Below are positions 47,425 to 58,009 of a stretch of 64,000 bases of DNA, piece after piece; positions within the stretch are counted from its first letter, which is position 1; the number at the start of each line of letters is the position of its first letter. A model generated the notes under the pieces. It had not been told where the DNA came from and searched no databases. It saw nothing but the letters and a program-made list of their open reading frames with translations. The position numbers and the translations under genes are program-made. The DNA is from Zasmidium citrigriseum (lineage: Eukaryota; Ascomycota; Dothideomycetes; Mycosphaerellales; Mycosphaerellaceae): the NCBI GenBank assembly GCA_002786025.1, contig NHNW01000018.1, forward strand, positions 372,001-436,000, given 5' to 3'.

Positions 47425-50247
47425 ATGGAACCTTCTTCTTCGCCGCTGCATGCTTCGTTCCTGGAGAGTAGCAAATTACGGCCTTCGCCTCGATTCGATC
47501 ATCTCGAGCATACCACCGATCTTTCTTCGCCGTCCTTTCCTGCATCTGGCGCCGGATCGCCGAGCTTTGGGGCAGAACCACGTGGTACGAGGTCATTAAG
47601 CAATGGCAGGCGAACACGCCGCCTTCACCTTCGCAATGCGGGCTTTCGAGGACCAAATGTCCCTGGCAGGAGAGTGACGCCCGCGAACACTTCATCGACG
47701 GCCACCGCGACGACTTGGTCCGCTGGGCAGACGAGCGATATAGAGAACATAAGCCCAACGGGCAGAAAGAAAATGTACGACGAGGACGATGAAGAAATGG
47801 GCGAGGATTGGAATAGAACGGATAGGAGAGGTTCTGGGGCGGGAGTGTTGCAGGATATCGTCAACTCGGCGCCATCGCGACGTGTGCGGCCTCGAGTAAG
47901 TTCGGCGAAGTTTTGGACAAACGCAGACGCAAGCGAGACTGCCACTTTTGCTGCGCTCGACAACAACATCTCGTCGCCGCCGCAACCGGCTTCGTCAACC
48001 ACCAAGTCTCGCTCGCTACGGGCCAAAGCCAAGTTGAGCAAACGTCGACGGTCCGCAAGTCGAGAAGCCAGAGAATACATTGAGCATCTTGAGGGTGTGT
48101 TGGCTACCACGCTCGAGCAGCTTGACATAGCGACATCATCAACCACCGCCCAAGAACAATCCGACAAGCTACGACGCATGAACGCCGAAATGCAGCGCAT
48201 TCACGAAGAGATGGCTGATCAAGAGGCCACCTTCGACGAGCGTGTCAACGACGAGTTGGAGGAAGCTCGCCAGCGTGAGAAGGAGCTGCAGGCGAAGGTC
48301 AGCTCGTTGGAGGCTCAGCTCAAGGACGCGAAGAGGCCCGTCACCAATCTCTACGCTGCCAACCCCGGCAAGTGGCAATTCGAGCGATTTGAGCTACTTG
48401 AGGCCCAGCTTCAATCGACTAGGGAGGCGCTGGTGTCGGCCGAAGCTAGAATCGACGACCTACAGCGCCAGAACGATCGCCTACACACGCTTCTTGCCGA
48501 TTCGGCTATCTCTCCTTCGCAGGCGAATCCCCGTGCCAACACGCCTGCCTTGGGTCGACGCACCAGGCCAACGTCCATCGTCCCAACCGCAGGATCGCTG
48601 GCAATGTCGCCAGGTGGATTCTCACAAACTTACCCTGGCTCACCCTTCTCGCCACGTGGGGTGCCAGGAGGGCCGGCTTCACCTCTTGCTTCCGTGTTCT
48701 CGCCAGAGGTCTTGTCGTCAGATGGCAATGAATCCGACAACTCCATGCGCACCAGCATCATCCATCCACCAGACACAGTTTCACGCCGCCAGAAGTACAT
48801 GAGACAGTTCAAGGGCACTGAGACTGAGCCGCTGCTGCTCCCGGACAGATCGCTCGCAGGCCAGGCGCAGCGTACTTCAATGGCTGAGTCTAGCGATTTC
48901 ACGTTCCCACCGAACGAGCAAGCAGATGGCAGTCCCAAGGTCCACCACCGTCGCTCACTTACACGCTCAATCATCGAGAAAGCTCCGTCGAGAACGCCAT
49001 CAGGCCTGACGATCAACACCAACATCAAGCCTGACGTGAACACTTCACTGCTGAAGTCACCAGACTTCACTTCATTTGAGGACAACAGTCGCAACTTCTC
49101 TACTAGCACTACGGACTCTACCGTCGGCAGGTCTCTGGGCCGCAATTTGTACGATGAGCTCTCTGCTGTTCGCACCTTCAGCACCAGCACCGGTAACGAG
49201 CAGTATCCGTCCGAGCTAGCACAGGATGGGACCTCGGACGTTGGAACGTTGCCGACAGTCATAAGATCCAGCCCGTTTGATTCGGAGGTGGCAGAGCTGC
49301 CAGATGCATCCGGTAACGACGAGGACAAGGTTGCGTGCGCCACCACTCCAGGATTGAATGGTGCGACAGTCAACCGCATCGTACCTTCCGCGGGCTCAGC
49401 AGCAACTCCATCTTCGTTCTCCGCAGAGCGTCAATATGGTCCGATCATGGCGCAGGTCGTTCATCATAACAGACGTGTCAGCAGCGTCTCGCACCTCGTG
49501 GCCGCTCGAGCGTCGATCGGTATGAGATCTCAAGCATCGATCCGCGCGGCCTCTCAGGCAGCAGACGTTGCTTCGTCTCAGGCGTCCATCGGCCCAACCT
49601 CGCAGAAGTCGCTCTCAACCCTGGACAGCTATAGGACCGTCTTCAGCAACCTCTATCGCACGCCGCTGGACGTGGTTAAGCACCTGGCTCAGACAACGGC
49701 AGCAACAATGACCATTCCTCGTTCGATCCTCTCGTCGATCCTCTCGATTCCGCACTGGCTCTTCGACATCTTCCTGGCTCCTATGCTACGTCGCGCACGC
49801 GCAATGTTCGGTCGAACCTCGCCACCCTCGACCCGCGAGCAGCAACCACTGCTCCAAGACGCAGCATCTCCAGGTCAAGATGGTCTGACCTACGGCACGG
49901 CCTACCAGACGCCAGAATCGTCTCCTTCGACCGCCTCCGCCAGTAGCAATAGCATGGTTGCCGGTACAGGCAAGAAGCGAGCCAGCAGCATGAGCACCAA
50001 GAATGCCGAGGCGTTGACGGTCGTCGGCGCTGGCATCGCGGCTAGGGACCCCGATGACCAGACCCGTCGCTGGAAGCATAGTCCATTGCTCTGGTTCAAG
50101 TTCACAGTGTGCCTGGCGTTCGCTGTGGGTGAGGCGTTCAAGCGTGGGCCGGGCAATGTGCTGAAAGAGGCTCACAAGAGCAAGAAGGGCAAGGCTGGCA
50201 ATTGGCGCAAGGCGAACCGCGGTGAGCCCTATACGCCTTCACTTTAG
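47425..50247 (+). CDS. Coiled-coil protein with C-terminal hydrophobic segments, unrecognised family
   Basis: Single exon, 940 residues, starting MEPSSSPLHASFLESS. The N-terminal 210 residues are Ser/Arg-rich and disordered. Residues ~215-305 and ~320-363 are strongly heptad-like coiled coil (EYIEHLEGVLATTLEQL, DELEEARQREKELQAKV). A long Ser/Thr/Pro stretch follows with many SP/TP sites. The last 200 residues have an amphipathic or membrane-dipping segment (IPRSILSSILSIPHWLFDIF) and a second hydrophobic helix (LLWFKFTVCLAFAVGEAF) before a basic tail. This architecture would suit a membrane-linked scaffold such as a nuclear-envelope, spindle-pole or organelle tether, but no family was recognised and this is only a guess. 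Confidence 0.8.
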   Translation: MEPSSSPLHASFLESSKLRPSPRFDHLEHTTDLSSPSFPASGAGSPSFGAEPRGTRSLSNGRRTRRLHLRNAGFRGPNVPGRRVTPANTSSTATATTWSAGQTSDIENISPTGRKKMYDEDDEEMGEDWNRTDRRGSGAGVLQDIVNSAPSRRVRPRVSSAKFWTNADASETATFAALDNNISSPPQPASSTTKSRSLRAKAKLSKRRRSASREAREYIEHLEGVLATTLEQLDIATSSTTAQEQSDKLRRMNAEMQRIHEEMADQEATFDERVNDELEEARQREKELQAKVSSLEAQLKDAKRPVTNLYAANPGKWQFERFELLEAQLQSTREALVSAEARIDDLQRQNDRLHTLLADSAISPSQANPRANTPALGRRTRPTSIVPTAGSLAMSPGGFSQTYPGSPFSPRGVPGGPASPLASVFSPEVLSSDGNESDNSMRTSIIHPPDTVSRRQKYMRQFKGTETEPLLLPDRSLAGQAQRTSMAESSDFTFPPNEQADGSPKVHHRRSLTRSIIEKAPSRTPSGLTINTNIKPDVNTSLLKSPDFTSFEDNSRNFSTSTTDSTVGRSLGRNLYDELSAVRTFSTSTGNEQYPSELAQDGTSDVGTLPTVIRSSPFDSEVAELPDASGNDEDKVACATTPGLNGATVNRIVPSAGSAATPSSFSAERQYGPIMAQVVHHNRRVSSVSHLVAARASIGMRSQASIRAASQAADVASSQASIGPTSQKSLSTLDSYRTVFSNLYRTPLDVVKHLAQTTAATMTIPRSILSSILSIPHWLFDIFLAPMLRRARAMFGRTSPPSTREQQPLLQDAASPGQDGLTYGTAYQTPESSPSTASASSNSMVAGTGKKRASSMSTKNAEALTVVGAGIAARDPDDQTRRWKHSPLLWFKFTVCLAFAVGEAFKRGPGNVLKEAHKSKKGKAGNWRKANRGEPYTPSL

Positions 50248-51031
50248 TCGCAGCTGTTGCCTGCGCGCTGGCCCGCTTCACAAGAGGCCAAAAATCACCT
50301 GTTAGCAGTACACCTGGTGCGATCCCCGCCGTCTCGCTGCTCGTCCAGCCCATCGAGTGGGTCGTTGGGCCCTTTGAGCAGTAGCATTCCGGTGGGGATC
50401 GATCCCTTCTTTACACGGCAGTTCTCTCCTCTGTGCTTGGGTTTCTCGCGGCGTTTTGGGATAAGGGAATGAAAAGAGATACCACTTTGAATGAGCAAAC
50501 GGCTGGATACCAGGACGGCTTTGGCTGTCTGTGTACGATTAATTGCAGAAGATACGGCCGATGTACAAGTTTGAAAACAACAAGTCCCTTTCTTGTTACT
50601 TCTATCAAGGTATGAGCATGCTAGACGACTGACAAGGTACTAGTACAGAAGCCCCTTCACCTCTTGAAGATCAGCAACCAGCTTCCAGCAGCTACTCGCA
50701 AACCTTCCTACAATCGGTTTGGCCAGCTCCACTTCGCCAGCTGACAAAGTCTATGACCTACCTAGACATCACAGACAACAGTCTATGCGACAAAACATCG
50801 GATTGTTTCACGAAGGATCGATACGGGAACTACCAGCCTGTCGCTACAGCCAAAGTGGTCGATCTGAAACGCTCCGTTCGATTCGAATGCCGGCATAGAA
50901 TAGCTGGTAATGCACCACTCGTGCCTCAAGACATCCTCTCAGATGCAACATTGACTAACTACTTGCAAGAAAGTTAATACAATCTCCAGAGCCCAAGCAA
51001 GCCATCGCCCAGACACGAAAGTCGGAGGGGA
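50248..51031. other. Intergenic region
   Basis: 784 bp. A 74-codon frame (50753-50977) is present but has no recognisable feature and sits directly upstream of the monooxygenase; it is not called. Confidence 0.4.
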
Positions 51032-52438
51032 ATGGACAAGATCAAAATCGCCATCGCAGGTGGCGGCATCGCAAGCCTCTGTCTAGCCCACTCCCTCACA
51101 AGCAAACACCCCGAATGGGAAGTCAAGATCTTCGAAGCCTCACCCCAACTCCGAGAAGAAGGGGCAGCGATCGGCCTTGCGACGAATGCGCAGGAAGCTC
51201 TGAAGCTCATCTCACCGAGTCTGAGAGAGGCGTTGGATGAGGCGGGGGGTGTGCCTTGTGTGCCGGCTGCGAGGATTATGATCGTAAGGCGATGACGGTG
51301 CAAACGTGTTGGGATCGAGTGGTAGCTGATGGTGATATCTAGGGAACAGGCCCCAACTCAGGCCTCCACGCGGGCAACATCCAACAACCCACGCCCCAAA
51401 TCACAGTCCACCGCACAGCCTTCTGGAGCGCCCTCCGCAAACGCATTCCGGACAACGTCCTCGAAATGGGCAAGAAACTCGCCTCCATCTCCGAAACCCC
51501 CTCCAACAATACCATAAACCTCACATTCACCGACGAAACAACATACACAGCCTCCGCCCTCATCGGCTGCGACGGCATCAACAGCACCGTCCGGCAGCAC
51601 ATCCTCGGTGCAGACTTCAGTCCAGTCTACACGAACGGCTACAACCACCGCGTCGTGGTCCCTCTCGCCGAAGCAGAAGAAGCTTTCGGGAAGGAGTATT
51701 GTAGCTTACGAACGCAGACGGGTTGGATTGGCCAGGGGGGTTTTCTGTTGACGGATCATCATGATGAGGGGCGGAGTATGCAGGTTATCGCGGGATGGAG
51801 TGATAAAGGGCCTTGGATGCATGAGGCGCCTTTTGTACAGTGGGAAAAGGAGAGGTTGAGGAGGGATTTGGAGGGGTGGGGGGATGTTGGGAGGGCGATG
51901 GAAAAGGTATGTCTTTCCTGTGATTTTGCTGAGGGATGGAGTTTGCTGATCGATGGTGTAGATCTTCCTCGCCCAACCGACTCTCTACGCCGCCGCTGGA
52001 CGTATTCATCCACCAACACCAACCTATACGAAAGGCGCCATTTGTATCGCCGGAGATGCAGCACAGGCTTTCCCTCCAGCACAAGGCGCCGGCGCTGGCC
52101 AGGCGATCGAAGACGCTCTCATGCTCTCAACCGTCCTCAACAATCTCACCGATCCCTCTCAGATCCCTCTCGCCTTCTCAATCTACGACTCCCTCCGTCG
52201 ACCCCGGCGCTCTGCCATCGCTCAATCGAGTATCTGGGCAGGGAAGTTCCTGACGGGGAGGGATCCGGAAGTTGGTGTTGATCCCGAGAAGATTCGGGCC
52301 AAGTTGCCAGTGTTTCAGGAGACGATCTTCGGGGTCGATTTGGAAGGAGTTCAGAGGGAGGCGGTGGAGAGGATGAAGAGTGGGAGGGTTCATGGCGAGA
52401 AGGTCATGAAGGAGGACGTGCCGGGCGGGTGGCTATGA
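51032..52438 (+). CDS. FAD-dependent aromatic-ring-type monooxygenase (salicylate hydroxylase-like)
   Basis: Three exons, 51032-51283, 51343-51906 and 51962-52438, give 430 residues. Joins: ARIMI-GTGPNSGLH and AMEK-IFLAQPTLY. FAD fingerprints of class A flavoprotein monooxygenases: IAGGGIASLCLAHSL at residues 6-20, the DG motif in LIGCDGINSTVRQHI and the GD motif in ICIAGDAAQAFPPAQGAGAG. This matches fungal salicylate-hydroxylase-like proteins, which hydroxylate aromatic or polyketide substrates with NAD(P)H. The usual length is 420-450, so it is complete. No membrane anchor is seen. The substrate cannot be inferred. Confidence 0.92.
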
Positions 52439-52636
52439 CGAGGATGACGCATAGGAGCAACGAGCAGGAAGCCTGATAAAACCATGCAACATTACGGTGG
52501 TATCGAAATATCGAAGCTCGTGAGCAAGTGACCATCTGCACTGTGGTCTTGACCTTGTAAAAGCACCCGCAACATCCAAAGCGCCTTGACACCCATTCGC
52601 CTTACTCATCAACAGATGCACCCTTACACAGTCGAA

Positions 52637-54212
52637 TCAAACGGCCCTGGCGGCCTCTCCGCTGAAAGCTTCTTCCTCTGCCCTCTTCTTACCCCTTCCA
52701 ATACCACCCTCGCCAACGCCCATACGCTTGGCAACATACTGTTGAGCAACAACACCAACAGCCAGTGACAGGATCTCCTCCAGCCACTCGGCAACCCACT
52801 CCCGTGGATCGACGCCTCCAGATTGGATGATCTCCATGATCGATTCAGGCAGGCTATCGGCACCGGCTTCCGCATCTATCCAGTCGGCCCAGCGCTGAGG
52901 GAATGGCTGCGAGAGGGCCTTGAACGAGATGGAATGGATCGGGTCGTAGAGGAAGATGGCAAAGACAACGACGTCTTCGTTCTCCTCTTCAGGCTTGATA
53001 ACACCAGATTCGGTCTTCTCGGCACGGGCATCCTCGGCAAAGAGGTCCTTCTCAACGGTGTAGCTGATGGGCTGGATGGCGAGGAAGATGTCGCTGCTGC
53101 GGGTCGGGTTCGATTCGTTCAATGTCTCGGTGGCCTTCTTCGCGGCCTCCTCAACCCCTCCGCGAGAGTCGAAGAACTCCTTTGCGTATGACTCTGCGCT
53201 GACCCTGGCCAGTCTTGTGCCTTCCTTCAGTCCAGGTACTGTGCCTAGCGAACGCTTGCTTCCCTCTTCTCTCCACCACGGGCCATCGGTCCAAGAACCT
53301 CCACCACCAAGGACACCGGCTGTGTAGCCTTGTGCTTCGGACGATGATCGATTACGCGACTCACTACCACGCTGAATGACCAGGAGATCACCTCCTTCAA
53401 CTTGAGCCATGATACGACTGAAGGTCGAGTATATGAGCGGGTCCAGAGATGGGTAGTTTTGAATGTCGTGTGTAGTATGGATTTGCAGACGCTCGTGAGC
53501 AGAAATCGGTGGTGCAATGTGTGAGATGAGGGACGTGAAGGTTGGTAGAGCTCGTGATCGCAAGTCGGTACCTGCGGGACATTGTTAGCCTTCGATCTTT
53601 GAGGAAAGACGTTATGTTCCTGGACTTACCGATAGATTGCAAGTTCTGATATTGTCCTCTGACCTGGTCTGCCCATTTCTGTGCTTCCTCATTGCCTCTG
53701 ATCTCCTTCGCCAACGTCTCTGCCTGCTTCACAGCAGCACTGGCAGCATTGAACATGCTTCCCCACCAGCCTCCTCCACTGGCCTTTGGTTGCTCTGCCT
53801 CTTGCCCAGCATCCTCCACGGAGGGTGTCTGTGCCTGGTGGAAGCTCCTGTTGCCCTCACCACTCGACCTGGTCTGAGGCGCATTGTTTCTGGCTCGGTC
53901 CTCGCTACTGTTCCTCTCACTGCTGTTGACTGACGTCGTCGCTGGGGTATACTCTGCAGTCCGCTTAGGACTTCTGTTCGTCCCGCTGGTGGTGCTTGAG
54001 CTCAGTCGTGGAGTGCCTGGTCGCGATCCGCCAGCTGGCTTCGCTGCGAGCTGCTTTTCGATTTCGGCCAAGGCGTCTTCTTCATCGTTCGTAGAGTTGT
54101 TCGATTTTGCATTCTTTGCGGCTGGCTTGGTAGACGAGGGCTGGGCGGCCTGCTGCTCTTCGCTGCCGAGCTGGTCGAGGTCCGCAAGCAGGTCGTCGGC
54201 CTTGCGGGCCAT
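52637..54212 (-). CDS. MTC1: Maintenance of telomere capping protein 1 (Mtc1)
   Basis: Two exons, 54212-53630 and 53571-52637, joined across a 58-bp intron (LQSIG-TDLRSRALPTF), give 505 residues. The N-terminus MARKADDLLADLDQL, the Ser/Thr-rich linker and the segment GGGWWGSMFNAASAAVKQAE followed by the conserved C-terminal half (GGSWTDGPWWREEGSKRSLG, AIFLYDPIHSISF, WAEWLEEILSLAVGVVAQQYV) match the fungal Mtc1 family (DUF5427). Despite the yeast name, the protein is cytoplasmic and ribosome- or COPI-associated, and its function is poorly known. The C-terminal EGGIGRGKKRAEEEA is typical. Confidence 0.88.
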
Positions 54213-54825
54213 GGCGTTGGAGGGTTTGCGGCGAGTCGTGGTGAAGATTGAAGCTGAGTGAAGCGTCAGGCGGTCGATATTTTCACGTGTGAATCGAACT
54301 GAGGTTCGTAGTGAGGCGTTGACGAAGCTATTGTCGCCGCGGATGTTTGGCTAGCGGGACAAGGGCAATCAGGAGCATGGATCGCGGGCTGGCCAGAGTC
54401 AATCCGGGGCAGGTGTGGGTCTGTGAAAGCCGATGCGACTTCACTCCTTTCTTTCCTTCTACATGACCTTTTCGATTCTATTTCATCGACGCTTCGTCGT
54501 ATTGTAAAATCGCCGTTGCGATCAAATCCACGATAGAAACGATCGGTCGCGTTAAGAGTTGCCGCAATGAAGCAAAGACAGGCATGGAAATGAAGAAGGA
54601 TCGAAGCAGCAGCGAGCTGTGTTCTGATAAGAAGAAAAGACAGCATGAGAAGGATGTAGGGCACGAGAGAAGAAGAGATCGATCGAAAGAGAGACGTGCG
54701 GCGATAGGAATGTCTTCTGGATGCCACAAAGTAAAAATGACTGTTGGATATCAGGCCTGCAAATGGAATTCGAACCTGGATTGAAACGCTTTCGATTAGG
54801 ATCATGTCATTGATGGTGTGAGTGC

Positions 54826-54942
54826 AAAAAGAATGGCAGTACGGCGTGATTCGAATCAGCGACCTGCAAAAGTGCAAAAGGAGAGGGTCCATGGTTGGCG
54901 GCCAATGGACGGCAGGCATGGTTAGTATTCCAGCTACTCTCC
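54826..54942 (-). repeat. tRNA-arm-like element, copy 1
   Basis: Read on the minus strand it begins GAGTAGCTGGAATAC, contains TTTTGCAGGTCGCTGATTCG (a B-box/T-arm-like word, GATTCGAATC) and ends in a T5 run at 54830-54826. It shares order and several blocks with copy 2 (55504-55638). It cannot be folded into a normal tRNA because the two acceptor strands do not pair. Confidence 0.35.
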
Positions 54943-55503
54943 TGCTCGACACAGTTTTGAAAATCTATTTAACTACTCATCCATCACTGCCGAAGTTCAA
55001 GCGAGCCTACCTTTGACAATAACGACTTTGTGGCCTCAAGATACTCCCGGAAAGGTCACCTCCGCGGCAGGGAGGCGACATTGTAAATCCTGGCTTGACC
55101 CAGATACTCCCGGGCATGGTCTGAAGAAGGCATCGAACAAAATAAGAACATCATCGATTGTCTTGATGACAATGCGTGCAGCGAGCTGTTCATCCAGCGA
55201 TATCGTACACCTTCCATCGACCTCGTCCGGTCCACTGCCAGGCAGATCTCCAATTCCATGTCTCCCTGGCTGGCTCTCTACTGCACAGGTCTTACCGTTG
55301 TGCTGGCGCGACCGACGGGGCCATGTACGCTTTCCTCCTGAATCTCAGTGGCCTGGCAAAAGAGTGTGCACCATATCGTAGGCAAAGCAACAGCCGAATT
55401 ACGTTTAATGATGCAAAACGATTCTCCCACCACGGGAAAACATGGGCAGCAACTCCCCAGTGGGTGTCGATCATCTTGAATCTCAATGGAGCCAGCACTT
55501 AAC

Positions 55504-55638
55504 AAAAAAGAAGAGCTCACACCCTGGAATCGAACCAGCGACGAGCAAAAGTGGAGGGTGAGCCTGGGGTTGACTCACGGGGGAAGGCGGCGGCACTGGC
55601 TTCGGCAAGGCACCATTTGTATTCCAGCTACTCCACTG
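55504..55638 (-). repeat. tRNA-arm-like element, copy 2
   Basis: Minus strand: GTGGAGTAGCTGGAATAC, then ~80 nt, then TTTTGCTCGTCGCTGGTTCG (B-box-like GGTTCGATTCC) and a T6 run at 55509-55504. The T-arm-like hairpin CTGG-TTCGATT-CCAG is enclosed by GCTCAC/GTGAGC. This may be a Pol III-derived short repeat; not a canonical tRNA. Confidence 0.35.
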
Positions 55639-55848
55639 ATTGGCCCACGAGAAGTTAGGAATTATATACTCACCTACGCGCTTTGCCGAAGATTAAACGG
55701 CCTGCCTTAGGTCCCAGGGCTCGTTCGATACCCTCACTACCTTCACAGCAACATCATCCTCAATCTCCAGCCACCACTCTCGACCCTACAGCCCACGATA
55801 CAGCGCCATAGCCAGCAATCGTCGCACGGAGATAGATCAACATCCAAC

Positions 55849-56117
55849 ATGATCCTCACATTTCTTGCTCTGGTTGGCCTCGCCATCATAATTTACAAGC
55901 TGGAGCGCATAAGAGCCACCCTTCCTGCTCCCACTCCACCCAGTGCCCCCACCCAGCAGCGCCAAGAGCGCGAATGGTATTGGAAGTACTGTGAAATCGA
56001 CGGCTGGGTAAGATGCCCGTATTCCGCGAGAAGCGCCTTCACGAGATACGCAGACGAACAATGATCGATTTCGAGGAAGAGCTAGATCGCCGCCGACGCC
56101 TCAGAGCGCATACCTGA
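55849..56117 (+). pseudogene. Small membrane-anchored protein gene with an apparent 1-nt frameshift
   Basis: The frame beginning at ATG 55849 encodes MILTFLALVGLAIIIYKLER, a good N-terminal anchor, then a Pro-rich linker and REWYWKYCEIDGW, and stops at 56064 (71 residues). From about 56010 a different frame continues very convincingly: MPVFREKRLHEIRRRTMIDF followed by an acidic and Arg-rich helix, ending at the TGA at 56115-56117. The two halves fit as one protein of about 89 residues except for one missing base near 56008-56012. This may be a real lesion, an assembly error or an undetected tiny intron. The second frame's end overlaps the 3' end of the MFS gene by 17 bp. No known family. Confidence 0.4.
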
Positions 56118-57707
56118 ACTCCAGCCCGCGATCCTCACCTCCGTAGCCATTGTCGACATGGCCGTCCGCCAGCATACGCTCCTTCTTTTGATCTCTCCTC
56201 TTCAATAACAACCACACGAGAACGACGCCCCCACAAGCCACCGCCTCCATCGCCAACGAGATCGCATTACCCATCAAGTACCGAGGACTGTCGGTGGCAG
56301 GATAGATCTGACTGCTTATCACACCGCTGATATTGGCGAGGGAGGCAAACAACGGCGCGCCGACAGACCGTTTCCAGTCGGGACTGAGGTTGTTCAATAG
56401 CCAGGTGAACATGATGGCGTTGTACGGATAGATGCCAGCGGCGCAGAGGAACATTGCGGCATAGCCAGCTTCTGGTGAAGGAGTTCCAACAACGATCGCA
56501 TATCCAACGACGCAGGGTATTGGAGCCAGGAATGCAAACAATGCTCGTTTTCCAAGTCGATCGGAGAGTGTCGTCCAAGTGATCAGCGTTATGGCAGCAA
56601 GGACGTAGCAGGGAATGGACAGATAGTTTGGTGCAAGACCGGTATACCCAAGGCCTTGGATGATGGTTGGAAGGAACGTTCCCTGCAGATGTCAGCAAGA
56701 GTTTGAACAGGCGAGCTCTGGATGCACCCACGAAACCGAACAATGGAATGCTGGAGCAGAACAGCAACGCAGCAGAGGCATAGATGAAAGGATCGGTTAC
56801 GGCCTGCTTGACAAACTTCCAACTGAACTCGTCCGCGCCTTTGTACAACGCCTCGCGAGCTTTACGAGCTTGCATCAAGCCTTTCTCTTCGGCCGTCAGA
56901 AACCAGGCTTCTTCGGCACTCTTGGGAAGACTGAACCATGCGAGCATGCAGAGGAAGAGACTGATGGCACCTTCGATGATCTGGGGAAATCTGGTCAGAA
57001 GGGACCTTGAGCAAGAGCAAGGAACACACTCACGAACAACCACCTCCAAGCGTCAAGTCCTCGCTGACGGCCCATGGTCTGAATCCCATACGCAATTAAA
57101 CCGCCAAACGCACCGCTCAGAGCGCTCGACATATACAGCAAGCTGACCCTCTTGGCTTGGCTCTTCCTGTCCCACACAGTCGATATGATGAACGACAGTG
57201 CCGGAAATAATCCAGCTTCGGCAGCGCCGAGTAGCAGCCGCATGACGATGCACTGGGTATAGTTGTGGATGAAGCCGGTGCAGAGCGTCACCATCGACCA
57301 GGATACGAGTGCTGCGCCAAGGACAGTATTGGCTCCAAATCGTTTCACGGCCATCACCCAGGGCACTTCGAACAACACATAAGTGGCGTAGAAGACGGTG
57401 CTGATGTCGTTGAATTGATGGCCTGTAAGGCCAAGACCTTCCTCAAAGCCGAAGACTCTCGCGTTCCCTGTGCAATGTCAGTCAAAGAGCTCGTCGGTCG
57501 TCTATCCGCCTCCAACTCACCAATGTTACTCCGATCCAAATACGCAATCAAAACCAACAGCATGAACTGCGGTAGTACCCACTTATCGAACTTCCGCAAC
57601 ACTCGCTTTTCCAGCTCCGGATCAATATAGACATCGTTCTCGCCTTGTTCACTGTCGCTTAATGGCGCTGTGGCAACAGCCTGCTCCTCTTTGCTCGGCG
57701 AATACAT
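56101..57707 (-). CDS. MFS transporter, anion:cation symporter (Dal5/Tna1-like) family
   Basis: Four exons on the minus strand, 57707-57521, 57467-57034, 56980-56732 and 56682-56101, give 483 residues. Joins: DRSNI-GNARVFGFEEG, WRWLF-IIEGAISLFL and LFGF-GTFLPTIIQGLGY. About twelve membrane segments are present. Hallmarks of the ACS family: MLLVLIAYLDRSNIGNARV in the first helix region, YVLFEVPWVMAVKRFG and MRLLLGAAEAGLFPALSF. Relatives take up allantoate, nicotinate, tartrate or other organic anions with protons. It is divergent from an amidase gene across 302 bp, which suggests uptake of an amide-bearing or acidic compound that the amidase then splits. Confidence 0.9.
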
Positions 57708-58009
57708 GACCTCAACCAAAAAATTGATGAAGAAGAAGAAGGAGAAGGAAACAGCGATTCCCCGCCATGATGAGCCATGAATGATTGTTGAATCTTGGCG
57801 ACATTGCCGTGGTACACGCCATGATTGCAAGAGACCTTATCTCGCAAGATTGTAGGCGCACAACGTTGGCCGCGGCCAGGGGAGTCGGCTGCACATCTGC
57901 TGCTCCATCGGGCTAGAGCAGCTTGAAGAGGTTATTTAGGCGAATGCGATTGAGCTCGGGTGCTATAGCTCTTATATCGTGAACGTTGCTCTACAAACCA
58001 CAACAAATA
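57708..58009. promoter_or_regulatory. Shared divergent promoter of MFS transporter and amidase
   Basis: 302 bp between the two start codons. TATTTAGGC (~57931) and CTTATATCG (~57971) are TATA-like. No specific operator was recognised. Confidence 0.45.

Larger units (their letters stand above)
54213..55848. other. Repeat-containing intergenic region
   Basis: 1.6 kb without a supported gene. It includes two related tRNA-arm-like elements on the minus strand, a third GGTTCGAATTCC-like word (minus strand near 54760) and a direct repeat AGATACTCCCGG at 55039 and 55099. Confidence 0.45.

Noticed and set aside
50753..50977. 74-codon frame upstream of the monooxygenase
   Set aside because: ATG start but no hydrophobic segment, motif or splice support.
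54750..55640. tRNA genes
   Set aside because: T-arm-like words exist, but no acceptor-stem pairing and no anticodon arm can be built, so they are listed only as repeats. No rRNA or CRISPR-like array was seen either.
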